From NCBI RefSeq assembly GCF_000012825.1, contig NC_009614.1, forward strand, positions 4,278,001-4,342,000: 64,000 bases of DNA, read 5' to 3'. Under the pieces are notes generated by a model that saw nothing but the letters and a program-made list of their open reading frames with translations, was not told the origin of the DNA and did no database searches. The stretch is from Phocaeicola vulgatus ATCC 8482. Its GTDB lineage: Bacteria > Bacteroidota > Bacteroidia > Bacteroidales > Bacteroidaceae. This document shows positions 1 to 9,399 of the stretch, one piece after another. The translations under genes and the position numbers were made by a program. The first letter of the stretch is position 1. Every line of letters starts with the position of its first letter.

Positions 1-1
1 C

Positions 2-667
2 GAGAATGGTTACGCCATCGGCAAGGACTTAAAAAATATAAAAAAATACAAACAGATGGGAGTTAATTATATAACTCTCTGCCATTCTTATGATAACGAT
101 ATTTGCCATTCGTCCACTCATACGGAAGATGCGACTCAAGGACTGACACAGTTTGGTCGTGAGGTAGTGAAGGAAATGAACCGGTTAGGTATTATGATAG
201 ACATATCACATGCCAGTGAAGGTACTTTCTGGGATGTGATAAAATATAGTGCACAACCTATCATCGCCTCTCATTCCTCGTCAAAGGCTTTATGCGACCA
301 TGACCGTAATCTAACAGACGAACAACTCCGTGCCCTAGCGAAAAATGGCGGAGTGGCACAGTTATGTCTCCTCGATGCCTATATCAATAAAAAAACAAAA
401 GCCGCATCCATTTGTGATGCAGTCGAACATTTGGACCACATGATTAAAGTAGCCGGCATAGACCATGTAGGAATAGGTACAGACTTTGATGGCGGTGGTG
501 GTCTGCAAGGATGTAGAGGAGATAATGACTTAATTAATCTGACCATAAAAATGATTGAAAAAGGATATACAGAAGAAGACTTAAGGAAGATTTGGGGAGG
601 TAATCTCTTGAGAGTAATGAAGCAAGTACAGGAAGCACCACTTCTTTCTTCAAAAAAACGCAGATAA
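2..667 (+). CDS. Membrane dipeptidase, peptidase family M19 (5' end outside window)
   Basis: C-terminal 221 codons of a zinc dipeptidase of the renal dipeptidase family (M19), which hydrolyses dipeptides. The frame is open from base 2, and the residues before the first ATG at 56 (ENGYAIGKDL) are typical family sequence, so the gene starts upstream of the window. Visible family motifs are the Glu in ENG, MIDISH, IIASHSS and the late GIGTDFDGG, which carry metal and substrate ligands. The N-terminal HxD metal motif and any signal peptide lie outside. A strong terminator follows at 733. Family assignment is secure; localization (periplasm or cytoplasm) cannot be judged. Confidence 0.93.
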   Translation, partial: ENGYAIGKDLKNIKKYKQMGVNYITLCHSYDNDICHSSTHTEDATQGLTQFGREVVKEMNRLGIMIDISHASEGTFWDVIKYSAQPIIASHSSSKALCDHDRNLTDEQLRALAKNGGVAQLCLLDAYINKKTKAASICDAVEHLDHMIKVAGIDHVGIGTDFDGGGGLQGCRGDNDLINLTIKMIEKGYTEEDLRKIWGGNLLRVMKQVQEAPLLSSKKRR

Positions 668-732
668 TACCCAAACAAGGATAATTAAAAATATATAGAA
701 ATATCCTATTATCATTTTTCGGAAATTATCAG

Positions 733-763
733 GGCTGTCTCACCAATGGACAGCCTCTTTTTG
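733..763 (+). terminator. Rho-independent terminator after the dipeptidase gene
   Basis: GGCTGTC (733-739) pairs perfectly with GACAGCC (749-755) across a 9-nt loop and is followed by TCTTTTTG. It lies 66 bp after the dipeptidase stop and isolates that gene from the lipoprotein gene at 944. Confidence 0.85.
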
Positions 764-900
764 TAACTTACAGTTTAATAGTAAAAGAAATAAGACAGAC
801 CTTATTCCCCTCTCCTCACCATAGGAATTTTCCTATTACAAATAGGGAAACTCTCCTTTACAAATAGGAATATTCCGTTTATTGTATCATTCCCTCCACT

Positions 901-908
901 TATCTTTG
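901..908 (+). promoter_or_regulatory. Bacteroides-type -7 box for the lipoprotein gene
   Basis: TATCTTTG matches the Bacteroides primary-sigma -7 consensus TAnnTTTG and sits 35 bp before the ATG at 944. A TTG at 882-884 could be the -33 element, at somewhat short spacing. Confidence 0.6.
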
Positions 909-943
909 TGACATAAGAAAAACAAATTTTAAAATTAACGGAT

Positions 944-1381
944 ATGAGAACAAAAATACTGAAATACTTCGGAATGGTAGTTGTACTGATAATAATGGTT
1001 AACCTAACCTCCTGTGAAGTATCCATAGAAAGTTGGTACGATGATGATGATTACAGCGAAATATATTACAGAACCACTCGGGAACTATGCAGCCGGACCT
1101 GGCAAGAAACTTGGGAACAAGACGGTGAATACTACACACAACGACTAGACTTTTACGAAAATAGAACAGGCACAGACATCATACGAATAGAACATCGAAA
1201 CGGCTATGTAACCGAAGACAGGTACAATTTTGAATGGAGATGGGATAACAGCGCACAGACATGTATCCGTATGGTTTACGGTCCCAGTGACATTTCATAT
1301 TTTGAAAATATATGGTTGGCCGGAAACTTCTTAAAAGGCACATTGGATGGTGTCAATGTAAATTTCACAGGAATCAGGTAA
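944..1381 (+). CDS. Small hypothetical lipoprotein
   Basis: 145-residue protein of unknown function. The N-terminus has two Lys/Arg residues, a hydrophobic segment (about residues 8-22) and the lipobox LTSC, so it is probably exported and lipidated at Cys24. An acidic DDDD stretch follows the lipid anchor. The body (WQETWEQDGEYY, FYENRTGTD, FEWRWDN) is short beta-strand-like sequence, resembling the small lipocalin-like lipoproteins common in Bacteroides, but no specific family was recognised. It is monocistronic: its own -7 box lies upstream and a bidirectional terminator separates it from the convergent ABC operon. Confidence 0.75.
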   Translation: MRTKILKYFGMVVVLIIMVNLTSCEVSIESWYDDDDYSEIYYRTTRELCSRTWQETWEQDGEYYTQRLDFYENRTGTDIIRIEHRNGYVTEDRYNFEWRWDNSAQTCIRMVYGPSDISYFENIWLAGNFLKGTLDGVNVNFTGIR

Positions 1382-1436
1382 AAAAAAAAAAGCGGGATGA
1401 TACCCAACACATATCATCCCGCTCTCCTTTTTCCAA
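1381..1436. terminator. Bidirectional terminator between convergent genes
   Basis: Perfect 11-bp stem GCGGGATGATA (1392-1402) / TATCATCCCGC (1412-1422). A T-rich tail on the right serves the plus strand, and an 11-A run on the left (1381-1391) gives a U-tract for the minus strand. It serves both the lipoprotein gene and the ABC operon. Confidence 0.9.
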
Positions 1437-1441
1437 ATACA

Positions 1442-3754
1442 CTACTCAACTTTAATACTCTTTACCGGATTCTCATTAGCAATACGCCAAGCTCTAACAA
1501 CGACACACACCACTATCAGAGCGATAATCACCAATGCTGTTCCGACAAAATACAACGCATTCATATCTATCGTTTCGGCAAATTGATCCAACCAAGCCTT
1601 TCCTGTAAAGTACGATACTACAATTCCCATCAAGACCGATGGGACAGCAACATATAATATATCACGGGACAGCAACCGAAGAATAGTCGAAGCTTCAGCA
1701 CCATTCACCTTACGGATAGCTATTTCCTTACTGCGACGTTGTGTTTCATCATTCACGTAACCTATCAACCCCATAACAACAATAAGCAAAATAAAAGTAG
1801 AAGTAATCCATACAGAATTACGAAAACGATATACATTGCGATAGATTTCCTTCAGCATGGTATCTATCGGAATAAATTCCAATGCCTTAGTGGAATGCAC
1901 CTGCTCCATGTATTCGTTCAGCTTTTTCAAACTCTCATCGTATGGCTGCTTTAAACGTACATCAAAAGTGTGACTGGTATTATGACTATAAACCAAAGCC
2001 ACGGGAAACTGCTTATAAAGAAAAGACGTATTGCGCACATTACGGAATACACCAACAATGGTTCCGGCTTTATCAAAATCATTCAACCGTTTGCCTACTG
2101 CCCCATCTGTCCATTTCATCAGCCGCACTACTTCTTCGTTGACCAATACATCTCCCTCATTCTGCATATCTTTCCCTTCAATAATAGTAATCCCCATGGT
2201 TTCAGCATAATTCTTATCACAAGGATTATACATCAAGGTTTCTATTCGCTTGCCACTATTATCAATCAGCCCACGAGTCCAATATTCTCCCAGAACACCA
2301 TGCATAGAACGGGTGGCATTTTCCACCATGGGTTGACGACGAAGATCGTTAACCATATTCTCTGCTTCTTCGGGTGACATCCATGTTTCCGCCTCCACCA
2401 ATCCTGGAGTACGGATACCCATATCACTATTAATCAGATGATGATACTGCATCAAAGATACTAACAAAATCCCCATCACAAAAGATACCCCCATAAATTG
2501 TACAAATAAAAGAGAACGCTTCCACCCCTTTTTCCCATCTGTGTAACGACGAAAAACTTGAGTGACAGGAATGCGTGAAAACAATCTTCCCGGCAGCACT
2601 CCGGCTACTATGAACAGTACAAAAACAATGAGCATCGGAACCCATAAAGTTTCCAATGTAAAGAGTGAGGACAACTGCACCGAAAGTAAATCTTCTATCA
2701 GATCTTTGGTATTGAAAATAATAAAGAGGGCCACTATAACGGACATCAATACCACAATCCCCGTCTCAAAAAGGAACATACTGAAAATATTGATTGCACT
2801 GGCACCACTACACTTATGCACACCTATACTTTTTGCCCTGCGGCTCATGGTAGCAATAGCTACTAATACATAGTTCATGATTGCCACAAAAAATATGGCA
2901 AAGCCCAAAAAACCATAAATGTAAAGGCGAGTGCGGGTATTTGAGTCATCCAGATGAATTTCGGGCAATGGCTGTGCATCATAAAAATTTCTCCATTCAT
3001 CATCAGCAGAATCAGGATAATATTTTTGCATAGCCTTGTATATCTGACGATTGATTTCTTCCCTGTCCACCCCATCGCGCAAACGGAGAATAGTATAATA
3101 AATGTCATTACGCCCCCATGTTCCACCCCCTATATAACCACCTCCGGCATAAATGGGAGCTACAAAATCAAAATGATAGGCCGTATTTTCCGGAGTATCC
3201 TGATAAACACCACGGACTGTCAGTTCATGCTGTTTATCCAAAGATAATTTTTGTCCCACAGGGTCCTGTCCACCAAAGACATCACGAACAAAAGTTTCAG
3301 AAACGAATATGCTCCCTGCCCTTTGCAATTCCTCAGGATTCCCTTTCAATACTTTGATGCCGAAAGTACGGAAATAGCAAGTATCTACATAAGCGTAGTT
3401 TACGTCTTTCAGCTTATGACCATCCTTGAATACATTTAATGTCTCAAAATTGAAAATGACTGTAGCATTTTCAATCCATTGTGACAAATCACTGCGGAAT
3501 GCTTCTGCCATCGGAGCAAACAAGCTATCATCATATCCTTCTCCTTTCTCTCCAGTCTTTACATTCTCTCCTCCTCCACGTACCAACACCAATCGGTCGG
3601 CATCAGGGTAACATTTTTCATAATTGAGTTCAAATGCTATTTGTGAAAAAAGCAGAACACCAATAGTCAAGCCTAATGAAAGCGATATGACTTTTGTCAC
3701 ATTGCTTCCACGGCCGTGTAATGTCGATTGTATTGCATAATAGATTTGTTTCAT
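1442..3754 (-). CDS. FtsX/MacB-type ABC transporter permease (second in operon)
   Basis: About 770-residue permease. After the start MKQIYY comes a first membrane helix (about 22-42), then a MacB-like periplasmic domain, a helix cluster including the conserved SIGVHKCSGAS turn, a second soluble domain, and three C-terminal helices with RRSKEIAIRKVNGA. The C-terminal NENPVKSIKVE is shared with the paralogue at 4483. The frame extends three codons to a GTG at 3763, but ATG 3752-3754 aligns with the paralogue's MKQIYY start and was chosen. It lies 19 bp after the ATPase gene. In this family such proteins move no bulk solute; they drive export of antimicrobials or lipoproteins mechanically. Substrate unknown. 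Confidence 0.92.
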   Translation of the reverse strand: MKQIYYAIQSTLHGRGSNVTKVISLSLGLTIGVLLFSQIAFELNYEKCYPDADRLVLVRGGGENVKTGEKGEGYDDSLFAPMAEAFRSDLSQWIENATVIFNFETLNVFKDGHKLKDVNYAYVDTCYFRTFGIKVLKGNPEELQRAGSIFVSETFVRDVFGGQDPVGQKLSLDKQHELTVRGVYQDTPENTAYHFDFVAPIYAGGGYIGGGTWGRNDIYYTILRLRDGVDREEINRQIYKAMQKYYPDSADDEWRNFYDAQPLPEIHLDDSNTRTRLYIYGFLGFAIFFVAIMNYVLVAIATMSRRAKSIGVHKCSGASAINIFSMFLFETGIVVLMSVIVALFIIFNTKDLIEDLLSVQLSSLFTLETLWVPMLIVFVLFIVAGVLPGRLFSRIPVTQVFRRYTDGKKGWKRSLLFVQFMGVSFVMGILLVSLMQYHHLINSDMGIRTPGLVEAETWMSPEEAENMVNDLRRQPMVENATRSMHGVLGEYWTRGLIDNSGKRIETLMYNPCDKNYAETMGITIIEGKDMQNEGDVLVNEEVVRLMKWTDGAVGKRLNDFDKAGTIVGVFRNVRNTSFLYKQFPVALVYSHNTSHTFDVRLKQPYDESLKKLNEYMEQVHSTKALEFIPIDTMLKEIYRNVYRFRNSVWITSTFILLIVVMGLIGYVNDETQRRSKEIAIRKVNGAEASTILRLLSRDILYVAVPSVLMGIVVSYFTGKAWLDQFAETIDMNALYFVGTALVIIALIVVCVVVRAWRIANENPVKSIKVE

Positions 3755-3773
3755 TACAACCACCCTTTCATTA

Positions 3774-4448
3774 TTATTCTTTAATGTTCGCCACTACACT
3801 ACCGTCAAACAAATGAATGACACGATGAGCAAATCCGGCATCATGCTGAGAGTGAGTTACCATGACAATACTAGTCCCCTCCTTGTTAAGTTCGGTCAAT
3901 AGATTCATTACTTCAGCACCGTTCTTTGAGTCCAAATTACCGGTAGGCTCATCGGCGAGGATCAATTTAGGGTTAGTAACCACAGCACGGGCAATAGCCA
4001 CACGCTGTTGTTGACCGCCGGAAAGCTGTTGCGGGAAATGCTTGGCACGATGACTCAAGTTCATTCGCTTTAAAATTTCCAGAACACGCTCCTTACGTTC
4101 ACTAGCCTTGATTCCAAGATAAGTCAACGGTAATTCCACATTTTCAAAAACATTCAGTTCGTCTATCAGATTAAAGCTTTGAAATACAAAACCTATTACA
4201 CCTTTACGCAGGCGGGTGCGTTCTTTTTCTTTCAGATTGGCTACTTCATTGCCCAGCAACTTGTAACTGCCTTCAGTAGGATTGTCCAACAGACCAAGGA
4301 TATTCAATAAGGTGGATTTTCCACAACCTGATGGTCCCATAATAGCTACAAACTCTCCTTCTTTCACCTCTATGTTTACATGATTCAACGCAATTGTTTC
4401 TACTTCTGAAGTACGAAATACCTTACTTAAATTTTCAATCTGTATCAT
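3774..4448 (-). CDS. ABC transporter ATP-binding protein (LolD/MacB type)
   Basis: 224-residue cytoplasmic ATPase that powers the two flanking FtsX-type permeases. Visible motifs: Walker [10 protein letters not shown] (about 38-46), Q-loop region FVFQSFNLI, signature [14 protein letters not shown], Walker [13 protein letters not shown] and the switch His in VMVTHSQHD. The length is normal for the LolD/MacB/FtsE group. It lies between two paralogous permeases, 34 bp after the first and about 19 bp before the second, so all three genes form one operon. The presence of two permeases suggests a heterodimer using a single ATPase. Confidence 0.95.
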   Translation of the reverse strand: MIQIENLSKVFRTSEVETIALNHVNIEVKEGEFVAIMGPSGCGKSTLLNILGLLDNPTEGSYKLLGNEVANLKEKERTRLRKGVIGFVFQSFNLIDELNVFENVELPLTYLGIKASERKERVLEILKRMNLSHRAKHFPQQLSGGQQQRVAIARAVVTNPKLILADEPTGNLDSKNGAEVMNLLTELNKEGTSIVMVTHSQHDAGFAHRVIHLFDGSVVANIKE

Positions 4449-4482
4449 AATAATAAATTTTAATTGTTTGTTCTATTGATCT

Positions 4483-6792
4483 TTATTCTGATTTAATACT
4501 CTTTACTGGATTCTCATTGGCAATGCGCCATGTTTTGGAAATGACACAACTGACAATCAATATCAAGACCACGATAGCTACACATACATAATAAGGAACA
4601 AGCGAACCTACAGTCACAGCAAACTGTTCCATCCATAAACCACCTACATACCATGCCCCTAGTGTACCTGCGACTACAGCCGGGAAAGAAATCCAAAGAA
4701 CATCTTGCACCAACATTTCCAATATCGCAAATGACTCAGCTCCATTCACTTTACGAATAGCAATTTCTTTCGAACGTCGCTGTAATTCATCATTAATATA
4801 GCCTATCAGTCCCATCAAAGTAATAAACAAGATGGCAATTGCCGCCAATAAAGTCGCATTACGAAATACACGAACGGAATTATAACTATCCGCCATTTTT
4901 TGTTCCAAGCTTTCAAAGCCGACTGTTTGATTAGGAAAAGCTTCGGCAGCATCACGCTTCAGTTTCTGAAGATTCTCACCAAAGGGTTCCTTCAGACGGA
5001 GATAAACAAGATCAGCCAAATCTTTGGGATGATGATGCAAGACAAACGGTTTCAGCTCTGAGTAGAATCCGCCAATATTAAAATCTTTAATCACACCTAC
5101 TATTTTGACACGGCCTTCTTCTGTCTGTATACTCTTACCTAAAACATCTTTTCCCCAATGCATTCTCCGTACAAATTCCTCATTCACTGCCACCTCACCG
5201 GATTCACGAGGCACACGCCCTTGCTGTATGACCATTCCCATAAAAGCTACATAATTCTCCTGAGTAAAATCATAACGGCTGGAAAAAAGACTCGTTCCTT
5301 TCTCATCCGGTATCATCTGCCCGCTATATCCATTAGACGGATAGCTAGTTGCCGAAGTCAATGCTTCCACGTATGGAAGCCCCTCATAAAAGTGACGGGC
5401 AGCAAGCCGGGCTTTAGCATCCGGTGCATTATTAACGCCAATCACTACCCGCTCAGGATTATAACCCGGATCTTTATTAATAACATAATGATACTGGAGC
5501 ATCACTACACACATCAATCCACATATAAAAGCCACTCCTGCAAATTGGATAAACAATAACGGACGTTTCCATCCTTTCTTACCCTCTGTATAACGCCGGA
5601 AAACCTGTGTGACCGGTATCTTTGAAAAAATTCGTCCCGGCAGCACACCACCAATGAGGAATAAGACAGCAGTCACTCCAAAAGGCACCCAAATACGTTC
5701 CACCGCAAAAAGAGACTCCAGTTTAGCAGCTGTAGTATCTTCCACAAATTCCCGGAAATTAAACATTAAAAAAACCATCAAAAACAATGAAAGCAAAATA
5801 ATAATACCGGTTTCCCACATAAACATACCAAAAACAGTACCCGTTCCCGCTCCGCTGCATTTATGAACACCAATACTTTTGGCACGCCGGCTCAATGAAG
5901 AAATAGAAATCAACACATAATTCAATGTCGTGATAAACAAAATAGATATACCTAAAATAAGCATAATATTACGCATTCTTTTCACTTCATCATATCCACG
6001 GTACGTATCCCGAACAGGTTTTGCCATGACAGTGATTCCCAACTTATCACTTCTGGGAATATGTTGCTGTACTACCATATCAATACGCTTGTTCAATTCA
6101 TCCAAATCAATATCCTGCTTCAACCGGATATATTCTTTCCAGCTGTCCCCACCGTCCCATGAATAATTTCCTATCCGGCGGCTCCAGATAGAAGGCAAGG
6201 AAATGACAGCCTTCGGTCGCATAGTACAATTCTCAGGTAAAGCAGCATACGTTCCTTTGACTGTCAACTCAATTTCCTTATTGAAACTAATTATTTTACC
6301 AATCGGGTTCTCACCGCCAAACATTTTATCCGCCAAATCTTTACTCAGGAAAATTACATCTTTTTGCTGCAATTCACGTACCGGATCACCACTCAAGACC
6401 TCAATACCCATTGTCTGAAAAAACAATGAATCAGCAGCAACTTTAAAATCATCAAAGCGGACACTCCCGTTATAAATAGGTGCCGAAACCGGCCACGAGC
6501 CTGTACTTGCCGCCGATTCCACAATTTCCGGCATTGCATCCAGTATGCCTCCGGCAGCTGCACCGATAATGAACTCACTCGGAGGAAAAGGCTCTCCATT
6601 TACTGTCCATATATTCCACAACTGGTATAATTTATCATGATCCTTAAAACAAGTATCAAAACTCTGCTCATACACAACTCTTGAGAAAAGCAGAATACTC
6701 ATAGTCAGGCCCAAGCCTAACGAAACGACTTTTATAATATTAGCTCCACGTCCATGTATCAAAGCCTGAATGACATAATAAATCTGTTTCAT
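4483..6792 (-). CDS. FtsX/MacB-type ABC transporter permease (first in operon)
   Basis: 769-residue permease, paralogous to the one ending at 1442 with the same order: helix after MKQIYYVIQ, periplasmic MacB-PCD-like domain, central helices with SIGVHKCSGAG, second periplasmic domain, and C-terminal helices with RRSKEIAIRKVNGAES. Both proteins end in NENPVKSIK. It is the first gene of the operon. A sigma-54-like promoter lies about 105 bp upstream of its start (6908-6924), with palindromes further upstream. The likely role is an inner-membrane mechanotransducing exporter induced by envelope or antimicrobial stress; the substrate cannot be read from the sequence. Confidence 0.92.
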   Translation of the reverse strand: MKQIYYVIQALIHGRGANIIKVVSLGLGLTMSILLFSRVVYEQSFDTCFKDHDKLYQLWNIWTVNGEPFPPSEFIIGAAAGGILDAMPEIVESAASTGSWPVSAPIYNGSVRFDDFKVAADSLFFQTMGIEVLSGDPVRELQQKDVIFLSKDLADKMFGGENPIGKIISFNKEIELTVKGTYAALPENCTMRPKAVISLPSIWSRRIGNYSWDGGDSWKEYIRLKQDIDLDELNKRIDMVVQQHIPRSDKLGITVMAKPVRDTYRGYDEVKRMRNIMLILGISILFITTLNYVLISISSLSRRAKSIGVHKCSGAGTGTVFGMFMWETGIIILLSLFLMVFLMFNFREFVEDTTAAKLESLFAVERIWVPFGVTAVLFLIGGVLPGRIFSKIPVTQVFRRYTEGKKGWKRPLLFIQFAGVAFICGLMCVVMLQYHYVINKDPGYNPERVVIGVNNAPDAKARLAARHFYEGLPYVEALTSATSYPSNGYSGQMIPDEKGTSLFSSRYDFTQENYVAFMGMVIQQGRVPRESGEVAVNEEFVRRMHWGKDVLGKSIQTEEGRVKIVGVIKDFNIGGFYSELKPFVLHHHPKDLADLVYLRLKEPFGENLQKLKRDAAEAFPNQTVGFESLEQKMADSYNSVRVFRNATLLAAIAILFITLMGLIGYINDELQRRSKEIAIRKVNGAESFAILEMLVQDVLWISFPAVVAGTLGAWYVGGLWMEQFAVTVGSLVPYYVCVAIVVLILIVSCVISKTWRIANENPVKSIKSE

Positions 6793-6868
6793 ATTTCGTG
6801 TTTTTAATTATTATTATTTTAAAAGAGAGAAGTCCCGTTTCACAACGTTACTTCCCATAAAGTGTATA

Positions 6869-6884
6869 AGAAACTAAAGTTTCT
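6869..6884. repeat. Short palindrome between the sigma-54-like promoter and the ABC operon
   Basis: AGAAACT-AA-AGTTTCT, a perfect 7-bp inverted repeat. It lies just downstream of the predicted start of transcription of the ABC operon, so it may be a repressor site or a leader hairpin. Confidence 0.4.
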
Positions 6885-6907
6885 ATAATTCGTTCTCTAT
6901 AATATAA

Positions 6908-6924
6908 ATGCCAAAACCGTGCCA
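6908..6924 (-). promoter_or_regulatory. Candidate sigma-54 (RpoN) promoter of the ABC operon
   Basis: Read on the minus strand, TGGCACGGTTTTGGCAT has a perfect -24 block (TGGCACG). The -12 GC lies at the required 12-bp offset from GG, with one mismatch (TGGC for TTGC). No TAnnTTTG box was found on this strand between the operon and dcp. The predicted start of transcription is about position 6898. Confidence 0.6.
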
Positions 6925-6974
6925 CGCAAACAAATGACTGATTAACAACACATTGCAAAATAACAAAAAGAAAC

Positions 6975-7020
6975 AGTCTGTCTAATTATTAGACAATAAT
7001 GTATGATAATTAGACAGACT
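6975..7020. promoter_or_regulatory. Palindromic enhancer-like sites upstream of the ABC operon
   Basis: AGTCTGTCTAATTAT (6975-6989) and its exact reverse complement (7006-7020) form a 15-bp inverted repeat. Inside it, TGTCTAAT-T-ATTAGACA (6979-6995) is a second perfect palindrome, and ATTAGACA recurs at 7009-7016. The block is roughly 80-120 bp upstream of the predicted sigma-54 start, where enhancer-binding proteins usually bind. It could also act on dcp, whose promoter begins at about 7057. Confidence 0.55.
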
Positions 7021-7056
7021 ATGAAAACAAACAAATAGTTCTACGCTTCAAACTTA

Positions 7057-7085
7057 TTGGAATTTGCCTTATTTTACTATCTTTG
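7057..7085 (+). promoter_or_regulatory. Promoter of the M3 peptidase gene
   Basis: TTG (7057-7059) and TATCTTTG (7078-7085) are separated by 18 bp and match the Bacteroides -33/-7 promoter pattern. The box lies 28 bp before the ATG at 7114, which rules out the upstream in-frame ATG at 7057 as the start. Confidence 0.75.
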
Positions 7086-7113
7086 CATTATCACCTATAT
7101 AAAACAAATTATT

Positions 7114-9219
7114 ATGAAACACATTCTTTTGGCAGCCTGTGCGGTTGCCATATTAAGCGGTTGCGGTTCGCAAGGGAAACAGGCAGCCCCTACCGAAAAT
7201 CCATTCCTTTCAGAGTACACAACTCCCTTCCAGGTTCCTCCTTTCGACCAAATCAAGATGGAACATTACAAACCCGCCTTTTTGCAGGGCATGGAAGAAC
7301 AACAGAAAGAGATTGACGCTATAGTAAACAACCCCGAACCCGCCACTTTCCAGAATACCATTGCAGCACTGGATCAAAGCGGAGCGTTACTTCGTAAAGT
7401 CAGCACCGTATTCTACGGACTGAAAAGCGCCAATACCAATGATGAAATGGACGCACTGAGCCGTGAACTCTCTCCACTACAATCAAAACACAGCGATGAC
7501 ATCGCCTTAAATGAAAAACTTTTTGCACGTATTAAAGCTGTCTATGAAAATCCCGGCAATTTGGACAAAGAGCAAAAGAAGTTGTTGGAAGAAACCTATA
7601 AAGATTTTGTACGTGGAGGTGCCAACCTGGATGCCGACAGTCAAAAAAAACTGCGTGAATTAAATAGTGAGATTTCCATGTTACAGCTCACCTTCGGCCA
7701 AAATATGCAGAAGGAAACCAATGCTTTCCAATTGATCGTGGACAAAGAAGAAGACTTAGCCGGATTACCCCAAAACCTGATTGCCAGTGCTGCCGAAACA
7801 GCTAAAGAAGCAGGCATGGAAGGCAAATGGATTTTCACCCTGCATAATCCCAGCGTCATGCCTTTCCTGCAATATGCCGATAACCGAGACCTGCGTGAAA
7901 AGATATTCAAAGGATACATTAACAGAGGAAATAACGGAAATGAATACGACAACAAGGAAGTGGTACGCAAACTGCTCAAAGCCCGTCTGGAAAAAGCCAA
8001 GCTGATGGGATATGAAAACTATGCTTCCTTTGCACTGGAAGAACGTATGGCGAAAACACCGGATGCCGTATATAAATTATTAGACCAGATTTGGACACCT
8101 ACTCTGTCCAAAGCCAAAGAAGAACTGGCAGATATCAATGCCGAAATAAAGAAAGACGGAAAAACCTTCACAGCCGAAGGTTGGGACTGGCGTTATTATG
8201 CAGACCGAGCCAAGAAAGCCAAATTCGACTTGGATGAAAATCAGGTACGTCCTTATCTGAAACTGGAAAACGTACGTGACGGTGTGTTCTATGTTGCCAA
8301 CAAACTGTACGGTATCACTTTCACCCAGCTGGACAATCTTCCCCTCCCTCATCCCGATGCACAGGCATTCGAATGTAAGGACAAAGACGGTTCTCATCTA
8401 GGTGTACTCTATATGGACTTCTTTCCGCGTGCCAGCAAGAAAGGTGGCGCATGGTGCGGAAGCTATCGTTCACAGACCTACAAGGACGGCAAGAAAGTGG
8501 CTCCTGTAGTAACCGTGGTATGCAACTTTACCAAACCGGCAGCCGGACAACCCGCTTTGCTCAGTGCAGATGAAGCGAATACCTTGTTCCACGAATTCGG
8601 ACACGCTTTACATAATCTTTTCAAAGATGTACATTATTATGGTGTGGCTAGTGTTCCGCGTGATTTTGTAGAACTGCCGTCACAGATAGATGAGCATTGG
8701 GCTTTTGAACCGGAGGTATTGAATGTATATGCCAAACATTATCAGACAGGTGAAGTTATTCCTGCCGGACTGGTTGAAAAAATGGACAAGAGTGGCAAAT
8801 ACGGACAAGGCTTCGCTACGGCTGAATATTTAGCTGCTTCCCTGCTGGATATGGATTATCATGTATTAAAAGAAATTCCCGATGATATGGACGTTATGCA
8901 GTTCGAAGCAGAAACATTAGGTAAGCGCGGATTGCTGAAACAAATTCCGTCACGCTATCGCACCACTTATTTCAACCACACCATGGGTGGTGGATATACT
9001 GCCGGTTACTATAGTTATATTTGGGCAGAAGTGCTGGATTGTGACGCATACGAGGCATACAAGGAAACAGGCGATATCTTTAATCAAGAAGTAGCAGGAA
9101 AGTTCCGCAAATATATCCTCACTCCCGGCTGCATTGACGATGCGATGGACATGTATGTCAATTTCCGTGGCAAAGAACCCGGTATTGATCCCTTGTTAAA
9201 GAACAGAGGACTAAAATAA
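7114..9219 (+). CDS. dcp: M3-family metallopeptidase lipoprotein (peptidyl-dipeptidase Dcp-like)
   Basis: About 701-residue zinc peptidase of the thimet oligopeptidase/Dcp family, which removes C-terminal dipeptides or cleaves oligopeptides. The start at 7114 gives a lipoprotein signal MKHILLAACAVAILSGCG (lipobox LSGC), so the enzyme is membrane-anchored and faces the periplasm. The catalytic motif HEFGHALH is at about residues 493-500 and the third ligand region follows (ELPSQIDEHW). The substrate-loop HTMGGGYTAGYYSY is intact. The length is normal. It has its own promoter and a long terminator hairpin downstream, so it is probably monocistronic. Confidence 0.94.
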   Translation: MKHILLAACAVAILSGCGSQGKQAAPTENPFLSEYTTPFQVPPFDQIKMEHYKPAFLQGMEEQQKEIDAIVNNPEPATFQNTIAALDQSGALLRKVSTVFYGLKSANTNDEMDALSRELSPLQSKHSDDIALNEKLFARIKAVYENPGNLDKEQKKLLEETYKDFVRGGANLDADSQKKLRELNSEISMLQLTFGQNMQKETNAFQLIVDKEEDLAGLPQNLIASAAETAKEAGMEGKWIFTLHNPSVMPFLQYADNRDLREKIFKGYINRGNNGNEYDNKEVVRKLLKARLEKAKLMGYENYASFALEERMAKTPDAVYKLLDQIWTPTLSKAKEELADINAEIKKDGKTFTAEGWDWRYYADRAKKAKFDLDENQVRPYLKLENVRDGVFYVANKLYGITFTQLDNLPLPHPDAQAFECKDKDGSHLGVLYMDFFPRASKKGGAWCGSYRSQTYKDGKKVAPVVTVVCNFTKPAAGQPALLSADEANTLFHEFGHALHNLFKDVHYYGVASVPRDFVELPSQIDEHWAFEPEVLNVYAKHYQTGEVIPAGLVEKMDKSGKYGQGFATAEYLAASLLDMDYHVLKEIPDDMDVMQFEAETLGKRGLLKQIPSRYRTTYFNHTMGGGYTAGYYSYIWAEVLDCDAYEAYKETGDIFNQEVAGKFRKYILTPGCIDDAMDMYVNFRGKEPGIDPLLKNRGLK

Positions 9220-9236
9220 CCCTCTAACCCTAAATA

Positions 9237-9298
9237 GAATTCCTCCCCCTGCAAAAGACAAATGATTGTGACTCTTGCAGTGGGAGGATTCTCATTTT
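9237..9298 (+). terminator. Terminator hairpin after the M3 peptidase gene
   Basis: A long imperfect stem pairs GAATTCCTCCCCCTGCAAAAG with CTCTTGCAGTGGGAGGATTC, followed by CATTTTG. It begins about 18 bp after the stop codon. Confidence 0.75.
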
Positions 9299-9399
9299 GT
9301 AGTATGATTGCGGATAGTTCTTTTTATTTTTTGTTCCAAAGCAAGAAATAATCCTCAGAGAAAGCGTACCTTTATGCCTGTCAAATCAAAAATTAAATT

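Noticed and set aside
7057..7113. N-terminal extension of the M3 peptidase
   Set aside because: It lies on the promoter, and the lipoprotein signal begins only at 7114.
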